Below the pieces are notes generated by a model. That model ran no database searches and was not told the origin of the DNA. It worked only from the letters and a program-made list of their open reading frames with translations. From Nitrospinaceae bacterium (GTDB taxonomy: Bacteria; Nitrospinota; Nitrospinia; Nitrospinales; Nitrospinaceae), in the NCBI GenBank assembly GCA_029261535.1, contig JAJDBF010000059.1:1-32259 (forward strand): DNA of 32,259 nucleotides. The letters are read 5' to 3'. Both the position numbers and the translations under genes were made by a program. Shown here piece by piece: positions 26,306 through 32,259 of this stretch. Each line of letters opens with the position of its first letter. Position 1 is the first letter of the stretch.

Positions 26306-28171
26306 CTACAAAGCCTTCCCTTTTTTCATGGCTTGATTTAGTCGGGTTGCTTTAGCTTCATCCCACCACCACCATTCCAGCAAGGTTCTTAAAAAACCGC
26401 TTTGGGAGGCGTAGGTTTTGGGGCCGGAAAATTTATTCCAATGGATCACCCGGTCATAAGAAATATACCAGTGCGGCACGATGAAAAACTGATGTGTCAG
26501 TAGGCGGTCGAGTGCCTGAACGGCTGAGACGAGGTTCTCTCGCGTGGTCGCGGTGATGAGCGTTTCTACCAGTTCATCCACTGCCGGATTCTTAATGCCC
26601 GCATAATTGCGTGATCCTGGTTGATCGACCGCCTCGCTCTTCCACATATCGCGCTGTTCATTTCCGGGCGACCGGCTTTGTGGAAAGCTTGCCACGATCA
26701 TGTCGAACTTGAACTCGCGCAATCGCTCTTCATACTGGGCGACTTGTACCACCTTGACCTTCATCTCCGCGCCGATTTTTTTCAGATTAATTTTGTAAGG
26801 CTCGACGATCCTCTCGAACTGCGGACTGGCGAGAATGATGGTGAAACTCATCCGTGCATTGCCCTTGGTCCGGATGCCGTCCTGGCCGATTTTCCATCCG
26901 GCGGAATCCAATAACTTGTTTGCCAGCGCAATATTTTTTGCTGGGGATTGGCCTTGCCCCGGTGCACCGATGGGCTTGGTGAAGACCGTTTTGGGGACGT
27001 GCTTCGGATATTTTTGCTTGAGGCCTGCCAGCAGTTGTTTTACTTTTCCTTTTGGGAGGCCGCTCGCTTTCATTTCCGGGTCGTTGTCGAAAAAACAATC
27101 CTGTCGCGTGTACTGACCATAAAAAAGGTTGGTATTGCTCCACTCAAAATCGAAAGCCAGTGCCAGTGCCGCCCGCACTTTGCGACTTTTGAAAATGGGC
27201 TTGCGCGTGTTGAAGGCAAAGCCCTGCATGCCGGAAACGCGTGTGTGCGGGAACTCCTTTTTGAGATAATATTTATTCTTGATGAAGGGGCCTTTAAAAT
27301 CCAGTGCCCAGTCGCGTGAACTTGCGATCTGATCGGCATCGTATTCGCCTCCCTTGAGGGCTTCGCGCATCGCCACCTGATCGAGATACACCCGCCAGGT
27401 GACCTTGTCCCAATTGTAGCGGCCCTTATTTCTGGGCAAATTTTTTCCCCACCAGTTGGGGTTACGCTTGTAGGTAATGAATTTTCCAAATTCATATTTG
27501 TCGATGATATAGGGACCACTGCCAATCGCGATCTCGTCAAAATCAGAGCCGAAAATTTTTCCGGCCTGACCGTAAATGTGTTTCGGCAGAATGCTCATTT
27601 GCCCGGTGATGAGCGGCAGTTCCTGATTAAGAATGGCGAAGGTGTATTGGACTGTGTGATCATCCAGAGCCTCTACATTTTTGATGTCTTTAAAATATTG
27701 TTTGTACATCGGGTGGTATTGCGGATCGCTGATCAATTTCCAGGAGAAGACAAAATCATCTGCTGTTACCGGATGACCATCGGAAAATGTTGCTTTAGGG
27801 TGGATGTGGTAGACCATGCTCATTCTGTCTTTTGCCAGCTCCACCGATTCAACCAAATGCCCATACTGAGAGAAAGGCTCTTTATCTGAGAAAGAGCTGT
27901 CCATGGGTGTTTCGAAAATAAGCTGGGTCAGCCCTACCGCCGGGACACCTTTTAGTGAGAGGGGGTTGATTTTGGTGAACGCCCCGAATTGGGCCAAAAC
28001 AAGACGGCCTCCCTTGGGAGCTTTTGGGTTGGCGTAAGGGTACGCTTGCTCTGGGCCATATTTCAGGCCCTCCGGCCCATAAAGTGAAAGACCGTGGGTG
28101 CCGGATGCGGCAAAGGTCTGGGTGAACCAGAGTAGAGGAAGCAAAAGTAATAACGGAAATATTTTTTTCAT
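26306..28171 (-). CDS. yejA: YejA-like periplasmic oligopeptide-binding protein
   Basis: The 621-residue family 5 extracellular solute-binding protein starts with a signal peptide (MKKIFPLLLLLPLLWF, cleavage near FAA-SGTHG). YejA-type features are GLSLYGPEGLKYGP, LVLAQFGAFTKINPLSLKG near the mature N-terminus, SDGHPVTADDFVFSWKLI, and the C-terminal NYAGIKNPAVDELVETLI and HQFFIVPHWY. It would deliver peptides to the YejB/YejE/YejF importer encoded at 18613-23134 on the same strand. Length matches E. coli YejA (about 600). AAAGGA lies about 11 bases before the ATG. The response regulator and the damaged cassette separate it from yejB, so the importer may be expressed from two transcripts. Confidence 0.93.
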   Translation of the reverse strand: MKKIFPLLLLLPLLWFTQTFAASGTHGLSLYGPEGLKYGPEQAYPYANPKAPKGGRLVLAQFGAFTKINPLSLKGVPAVGLTQLIFETPMDSSFSDKEPFSQYGHLVESVELAKDRMSMVYHIHPKATFSDGHPVTADDFVFSWKLISDPQYHPMYKQYFKDIKNVEALDDHTVQYTFAILNQELPLITGQMSILPKHIYGQAGKIFGSDFDEIAIGSGPYIIDKYEFGKFITYKRNPNWWGKNLPRNKGRYNWDKVTWRVYLDQVAMREALKGGEYDADQIASSRDWALDFKGPFIKNKYYLKKEFPHTRVSGMQGFAFNTRKPIFKSRKVRAALALAFDFEWSNTNLFYGQYTRQDCFFDNDPEMKASGLPKGKVKQLLAGLKQKYPKHVPKTVFTKPIGAPGQGQSPAKNIALANKLLDSAGWKIGQDGIRTKGNARMSFTIILASPQFERIVEPYKINLKKIGAEMKVKVVQVAQYEERLREFKFDMIVASFPQSRSPGNEQRDMWKSEAVDQPGSRNYAGIKNPAVDELVETLITATTRENLVSAVQALDRLLTHQFFIVPHWYISYDRVIHWNKFSGPKTYASQSGFLRTLLEWWWWDEAKATRLNQAMKKGKAL

Positions 28172-28489
28172 GCGCGATGCGTCCTTTCAGTTTTCAGCAG
28201 GAGGTTGAACTGGCGAAAAACTATGGGAATTTGTCCATCTATCTTACCTTAAAATCAAGGCTCCGGATATTCCGGCCTGAGACAGGTTATCTGTTTAATT
28301 CCAGCAGGATTTGTAGGGTTTTGGGGGAATTTTTGATACCATGCAGAGTTTCAGGGGAGGCTGTAACTACTGAAAAATTCCTGTTCGGGTAACGTGCCTT
28401 CCCTTATTGCAAATGATCACTGCTGTCCAAAACAATTTTTGAATAAACCCCAAATCAATCCCTGTCCAGAATCCGGATATTGACCCCTT
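28172..28489. other. Divergent intergenic region between yejA and ispG
   Basis: The 318 bases hold no gene that can be supported; the plus-strand frame 28177-28392 has no family character and no ribosome binding site. Promoters for both flanking genes should lie here, but no well-spaced -35/-10 pair stands out. The ATG of ispG has no strong ribosome binding site in the preceding TTGACCCCTT. Confidence 0.5.
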
Positions 28490-29656
28490 ATGACAGAATC
28501 CAATAAAAAGAAACGCACGACCCGTCAGATAAAAATCGGCAAGCTGACCATCGGTGGTGATTCTCCGATTGCAGTGCAGTCGATGACCGCAACCGTTACT
28601 CAGGATTTGAAAGCGACCGGACGACAGATCGAAATTCTTGAGAAGGCTGGCGCGGATGTTATTCGCATTGCCGTTGACAGCAAGGAAGATGTGGTGGCTC
28701 TCAAAAAATTAAGAGAACATACCGATGCGGTTTTGTCGGTTGACCTTCAGGAAAACTACCTGCTCGCTCCTGATGTGGCGCCACTGGTCGATAAAATTCG
28801 ATACAATCCGGGCCACCTGTGGCATTTGCAAAAGGACAAACCGATCCGCGAAAAAGTACAGTTTATTGTGTCAGCCGCAAAAGAAAATAACTGCGCGATC
28901 CGGATCGGGGTCAATTGCGGGTCGGTCGATCCAGATTACAAAAGCCGGTTTCCAGATGACTCGGTTCAATCCATGGTGGAAAGCGCGGTGGATCATTGCG
29001 TCATGCTGGATGAAATGGGATTCACCGATTACTGTGTATCGCTCAAGGATTCAGATTCGAACAAGGTGATTGATGCAAACAAACGATTTGCTGAAAGGCG
29101 ACCGGATGTGCCGCTTCATCTTGGGGTTACAGAAGCGGGTCTGCCGCCGGAGGGGATCATCAAAACCCGGATTGCTCTGGAGCAACTGGTGTCTGCCGGG
29201 ATAGGTGACACCATTCGTGTTTCTCTCACCTTGCCGGATGATGACAAGGGTGAGGAAATAAAAGTCGGGCGCGAAATTTTATCCGACATTGCCGAGGGTC
29301 GATTTCGTTCCGTGCCGAAAAATTTTCTGGAGGGGTTGAATATCATTGCTTGCCCCAGTTGTTCCCGCGTTGAAAATGGAAAGTTTGTCGAATTGGCTCA
29401 GGATGTCCGGAAGATCACCGAATATGCGAATCAATACAAAATCACCATTGCCGTCATGGGTTGCCGGGTCAATGGTCCCGGTGAAACGGATGATGCGGAT
29501 CTCGGTCTCTGGTGTGGACCAACCTACGTCAATTTGAAAAAAGGGGAGGCTTCACTGGGAGCTTTTCCTTACGATGAAATCCTGAAGCAACTTAAGAATG
29601 AACTGGACAAGATTATTGAAGACCGGTTTGGCAGTGTGCCCAGCCAGGTTTCCTGA
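28490..29656 (+). CDS. ispG: 4-hydroxy-3-methylbut-2-en-1-yl diphosphate synthase (flavodoxin/ferredoxin)
   Basis: The 388-residue IspG (GcpE) carries out the penultimate step of the MEP isoprenoid pathway, converting MEcPP to HMBPP with a [4Fe-4S] cluster. The N-terminal TIM barrel has [15 protein letters not shown] and GADVIRIAV; the cluster ligands are Cys288 and Cys291 (IACPSCSR) and Cys325 ([11 protein letters not shown]), with Glu332 as the fourth ligand, as in E. coli IspG. It is the short bacterial form without the insert domain. It requires a reduced ferredoxin or flavodoxin; whether the ferredoxin at 1165 serves it is unknown. tig follows after 99 bases. Confidence 0.96.
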   Translation: MTESNKKKRTTRQIKIGKLTIGGDSPIAVQSMTATVTQDLKATGRQIEILEKAGADVIRIAVDSKEDVVALKKLREHTDAVLSVDLQENYLLAPDVAPLVDKIRYNPGHLWHLQKDKPIREKVQFIVSAAKENNCAIRIGVNCGSVDPDYKSRFPDDSVQSMVESAVDHCVMLDEMGFTDYCVSLKDSDSNKVIDANKRFAERRPDVPLHLGVTEAGLPPEGIIKTRIALEQLVSAGIGDTIRVSLTLPDDDKGEEIKVGREILSDIAEGRFRSVPKNFLEGLNIIACPSCSRVENGKFVELAQDVRKITEYANQYKITIAVMGCRVNGPGETDDADLGLWCGPTYVNLKKGEASLGAFPYDEILKQLKNELDKIIEDRFGSVPSQVS

Positions 29657-29755
29657 GGGATCAGCCGAAAAGCTATCATTTTGTGATGGTAGAGACACAT
29701 TTTCAGTTAGCTGACCACAAGGTCTAAAATATAAAGAAAATTTTAGAGGAAGCAA

Positions 29756-31159
29756 ATGGAACTTAAAGTTGAAGAAGTTGATAAAGTCCGGCGCAAACTC
29801 CTGATCAAGGTGCCGGAGGATGTGGTGTCGAAAAAAGTCAAGCAATCTTACCAGCAGATGAACCAGCAGGTAAAAATGCCTGGCTTTCGTCCGGGAAAAA
29901 TACCGATGACCATTCTGGAAAAGCAGGTGCCGTTGGAATCCATGACCCAGTTGTGGCAGGACCTGATGCAGGAATATTACGAGAAGGCACTGGAAGAGTG
30001 CGGTATTATCCCGGCGGGTCCACCGGAAATCGACCATGATGAAATCAAGGGTGTGAAAAAGGATGAGCCGTTTACCTTCTCTGTGCTGGTGGATATCAAG
30101 CCGGACACCAAATACAAAGATTATAAAGGAATGAAATTCGAGAAATACGAGCATTCGGTAACCGAAGCGGAATTGCAGTCCTCCATCGATAAGCACCTGG
30201 AACAGTTTGGTACATTCGAGATTATTGAAGGCGAGACCGGGGCCGAGGCCGGGGATTTTCTGCTGATGGATTTTGAAGGTTCCTTTGAAGGGGACCCGCT
30301 GGAAAATGGAATTGCTAAAGATTACCGGGTGAAGGTTGGTGAGAAAAAAATGATTCCTGGTTTTGAAGATCAACTGATCGGTCACAAAAGTGGCGAGGAG
30401 TTTGACATCAAGGTCATGCTACCGCAGGACTGGAACAACAAGGTACGTCGGGTGAGTATGCCGATTCCGGGTAAGGACAAAGATGTCAATCGCGATGTGG
30501 CGGATTTCAAAGTGAAGATCAAGGAAATTAAAAAACAGGTTTTGCCGGAGTTGACCGATGAACTGGTGCAAGGGCAGGGTGAGGATTCTGTCAAAGCCTT
30601 CAAATCAAAATTGAAAGCCCAGATTCAGGGGATGAAAGACCAGACCGAGGAAATGAAAATCAAGCAGGATATTTTTGACAAACTGGTCGATGCCAATGAT
30701 GTCACGGCCCCGGAGTCCATGGTCAAACAAGAGATCAAATTCATGATCGAGGGAGCCAAGTTCCAGATCACGCAATCCGGGATGTCGCTTGAGGATTCTG
30801 GTTTTGATGAGGAGCAGGCCGCCAAGGAATGGCAAGTTCGCGCCACTCACAATGCCAAAGGGTATTTGATTCTTGATGGGATTGCCAATCAGGAAAACCT
30901 GCATGTTTCTCAGGATGACATGGATGAAGAGTATGGTCGCCTGGCTCAGGAAACAGGTAAGAAAGTTGACGTCGTTAAGGAAAGGTTGTTTGCCAATGCG
31001 GAGAATATGAACCAGACCACGCAACGGGTTCGCGGTCAAAAAACCTTGAACTTTATTTATTCCCACTGCGAATTTGAATACGTCCGGCCTGATAAAAACA
31101 AGGCGGAGGCAAAAAATGAATCGTCAGAAAAATCAGATCAGGGTGAGAAAAAACAGTGA
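29756..31159 (+). CDS. tig: Trigger factor (ribosome-associated chaperone / PPIase)
   Basis: The 467-residue protein has the ribosome-binding signature GFRPGKIP at residues 43-50. An FKBP-type peptidyl-prolyl isomerase domain at about 160-250 contains GDFLLMDFEGSFEG and MIPGFEDQLIGHKSGEEF, and a long helical C-terminal chaperone domain follows. The PPIase domain has a longer than usual charged loop (PIPGKDKDVNRDV near 240-252). The last 25 residues are very charged (KAEAKNESSEKSDQGEKKQ). AGAGGAAG precedes the ATG. In many bacteria tig is followed by clpPX; here a Rieske protein gene follows instead, overlapping by four bases. Confidence 0.95.
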   Translation: MELKVEEVDKVRRKLLIKVPEDVVSKKVKQSYQQMNQQVKMPGFRPGKIPMTILEKQVPLESMTQLWQDLMQEYYEKALEECGIIPAGPPEIDHDEIKGVKKDEPFTFSVLVDIKPDTKYKDYKGMKFEKYEHSVTEAELQSSIDKHLEQFGTFEIIEGETGAEAGDFLLMDFEGSFEGDPLENGIAKDYRVKVGEKKMIPGFEDQLIGHKSGEEFDIKVMLPQDWNNKVRRVSMPIPGKDKDVNRDVADFKVKIKEIKKQVLPELTDELVQGQGEDSVKAFKSKLKAQIQGMKDQTEEMKIKQDIFDKLVDANDVTAPESMVKQEIKFMIEGAKFQITQSGMSLEDSGFDEEQAAKEWQVRATHNAKGYLILDGIANQENLHVSQDDMDEEYGRLAQETGKKVDVVKERLFANAENMNQTTQRVRGQKTLNFIYSHCEFEYVRPDKNKAEAKNESSEKSDQGEKKQ

Positions 31160-31608
31160 CTGCTGAATCCAAAAAAATTCCGATGAAGTACATCAAAATA
31201 TTTGAGGAGGGTGAACTCCAGCCCGGTAAGTCGGCGATTATCCAGCGCGAAGGTGAAGAGATCGCTGTGTTCAATTACAAAGGAAAATATTTTGCGATGT
31301 GCAATAAATGTCCTCACAAGGGGGCTCCTCTGGGAGAAGGAAGGATTGAGGAGGGTGTTCTCATTTGCCCCAATCACGAGTGGCGTTTTGATGTGAATAC
31401 GGGAGACTGTCCGCAGAACCCGGAGCTACGGGTTAAGGTGCACCCGGTGCGAGTGCATAAAGGAGTCGTGCGCCTGGGAGTCGAGGATATCGATGACAAG
31501 GCGATGAAGGGCAATGCCATCGGAAAAGAAGCGAAAAATGTTCCGGCTAGCCTGAAAGTTACCATCCCGACCATTCAGAAGCCAATCAATCCGGATGAAA
31601 CACTTTAA
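31156..31608 (+). CDS. Rieske [2Fe-2S] ferredoxin-like protein
   Basis: The 150-residue protein has the Rieske ligand boxes C52-P-H54 (NKCPHKGAPL) and C71-P-N-H74 (ICPNHEWRFD). The 16-residue spacing is typical of soluble Rieske ferredoxins of the dioxygenase/NirD-like type, which lack a membrane anchor. The disulfide cysteines of bc1-type Rieske proteins are absent. The start is GTG at 31156, overlapping the tig stop (GTGA), with AGGGTGAG upstream; an ATG at 31183 is an alternative. A 40-residue tail rich in Lys/Pro follows the fold. It is probably an electron carrier or the small subunit of an oxygenase or reductase; the partner is not in the window. Confidence 0.85.
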   Translation: MTAESKKIPMKYIKIFEEGELQPGKSAIIQREGEEIAVFNYKGKYFAMCNKCPHKGAPLGEGRIEEGVLICPNHEWRFDVNTGDCPQNPELRVKVHPVRVHKGVVRLGVEDIDDKAMKGNAIGKEAKNVPASLKVTIPTIQKPINPDETL

Positions 31609-31644
31609 GCAAACACCTGTAATCGCTTCCTTTCTGTCCTCAAA

Positions 31645-32082
31645 TCAACCGGTCAGTTTATCGTCCGGAATTTCGACCCATTTTGGGTCCCCATGGGTCT
31701 TGTAGTTTTCAGTTCCTGCGAAAGTCCCTTCGTGGTAGATGTTGACCTTGAATTTTCCTCCGCCGTATTGTTCCTCGATAAACGGAACCGGATCTTCCAG
31801 CTCGATCAGTTCCGGAGTTTTGAATTTCCCGATCAATTTGAACTCCATTCCCATTCCTGAAGGCAGAAGAACGAAAATCTTAAGATTGGTATCGTGGAGG
31901 AATGTCAGCATGTCATCATGCATCTGTTGCTTTGTATAATCACTGCCATGGGTTTGGCGGGCACGCCTTTTCAGGTGGTCTTCCAGTAAATTGGAAAACC
32001 ACCAGTTCTTCCCCTTTCGGTCATCATGCAGAAAGGGATATTCAACGAACCCGTATTTGTTGATGAAGGGTTTTTTGGCCAT
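31645..32082 (-). CDS. Hypothetical protein
   Basis: The 145-residue protein is not recognised. The ATG at 32082 (MAKKPFINKYGF) was chosen because GGAAGGAG ends five bases upstream; a TTG at 32100 would lie before it. The sequence is soluble and mixed alpha/beta, with an aromatic N-terminal half (EYPFLHDDRKGKNWWFSNLL), a central predicted strand pair (LKIFVLLPSGMGMEFKLIGK), and a glycine-rich turn YGGGKFKVNIYHEGTFAG near the end. There is no signal peptide. It converges on the Rieske gene with a 36-base gap; the IS element begins about 40 bases upstream of its ATG. Confidence 0.65.
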   Translation of the reverse strand: MAKKPFINKYGFVEYPFLHDDRKGKNWWFSNLLEDHLKRRARQTHGSDYTKQQMHDDMLTFLHDTNLKIFVLLPSGMGMEFKLIGKFKTPELIELEDPVPFIEEQYGGGKFKVNIYHEGTFAGTENYKTHGDPKWVEIPDDKLTG

Positions 32083-32119
32083 GGTGCTCCTTCCATTCAA
32101 AAATCATTTTTTTCAATCC

Positions 32120-32259
32120 CTTAGATTCAAATAGTAAGTGCAACTTCTATCGATTGGGAAAGTGGATAAGCTGCGGTAACATCGTGGTTTTTCCCACCGA
32201 CCAAAGCGAGAGGTGCACCGATGAGAGGTTACACGCAACTTACCCACGAACAACGATAC
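32120..32259 (+). mobile_element. Left end of an IS30-family insertion sequence (cut by the window edge)
   Basis: TAGATTCAA at 32122-32130 and, ten bases further on, GCAAC agree with the terminal inverted repeat of IS30 as I recall it (TAGATTCAA, then GCAAC at the same distance). A transposase reading frame starts about 100 bases inside, at 32221. The outer boundary near 32120 is estimated. The right end is outside the window. Confidence 0.65.
32221..32259 (+). CDS. IS30-family transposase, N-terminus only
   Basis: Thirteen codons are visible before the window ends: MRGYTQLTHEQRY. The pattern YTQLTxEQRYxI is the start of the helix-turn-helix of IS30-family DDE transposases. GAGAGGTG lies about six bases before the ATG. 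The rest of the gene, including the DDE residues, cannot be seen, so whether it is intact is unknown. Confidence 0.65.
   Translation, partial: MRGYTQLTHEQRY

Noticed and set aside
26262..26310. CCGA/TCGG hairpin followed by TTTTT on the plus strand
   Set aside because: Four-pair stem and no plus-strand gene ends there; the only neighbouring transcript runs the other way.
28177..28392. 71-codon plus-strand frame between yejA and ispG
   Set aside because: No ribosome binding site or protein features; it lies where the divergent promoters must be.
29668..29695. Small hairpin (CTATCA / TGGTAG) between ispG and tig
   Set aside because: Includes a wobble pair, an eight-base loop and no T run; probably chance.
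29552..30385. 277-codon minus-strand frame
   Set aside because: Antisense to the end of ispG and to tig; Phe/His-rich shadow with no family match.

Overview
The window is chromosomal DNA of a Gram-negative-type bacterium, shown by lipoprotein and Sec signal peptides and by ABC peptide importers with a separate binding protein. The mix of genes (a basic two-cluster ferredoxin, a complete F-type ATP synthase operon, a long UbiD-family decarboxylase, a YejABEF-like importer, DUF1566 and TPR proteins) would fit a Nitrospinota-like lineage. That placement is an impression from protein style; nothing in the window proves it. No rRNA, tRNA or CRISPR array was seen.

Layout. 1-1000: a HigBA-like toxin-antitoxin pair behind a strong sigma70-like promoter that may give a leaderless toxin mRNA. 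1066-1543: a monocistronic two-[4Fe-4S] ferredoxin with its own promoter and terminator. 1846-8523: the ATP synthase operon atpI-B-E-F-H-A-G-D-C, tightly packed and translationally coupled. 8629-13313 (minus): a UbiD-family decarboxylase followed by uvrA. 13438-15197 (plus): two Opp/Dpp-type permeases without ATPase or binding protein. 15354-16428: a small cysteine-containing unknown protein and a DUF1566 protein. 16440-17318 (minus): proline dehydrogenase. 17487-17579: a 30-residue membrane microprotein with its own promoter and ribosome binding site. 17599-18336 (minus): a TPR lipoprotein.

18613-28171 (minus) is a YejABEF-like oligopeptide importer whose binding-protein gene (yejA) is split from yejB-yejE-yejF by about 3 kb. 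The interrupting DNA holds a CheY-like response regulator and an AT-richer cassette: a C-terminal gene remnant, a HEAT-repeat protein whose signal-peptide start is out of frame at an A8 run, and a secreted Big_2/thrombospondin-type-3 protein broken by a frameshift. YejE also carries a roughly 90-residue acidic insertion in its predicted periplasmic loop.

28490-31608 (plus): ispG (isoprenoid precursors), tig (trigger factor) and an overlapping Rieske [2Fe-2S] protein. 31645-32082 (minus): an unknown protein. The window ends inside the left end of an IS30-family insertion sequence, whose transposase begins at 32221.

Most of the window is ordinary core metabolism. The unusual parts are the yej-interrupting cassette with its homopolymer-linked frame breaks, the acidic YejE loop, the membrane microprotein, a short SD-led ORF overlapping the atpF start, and the altered glycine motif of the ATP synthase c subunit.
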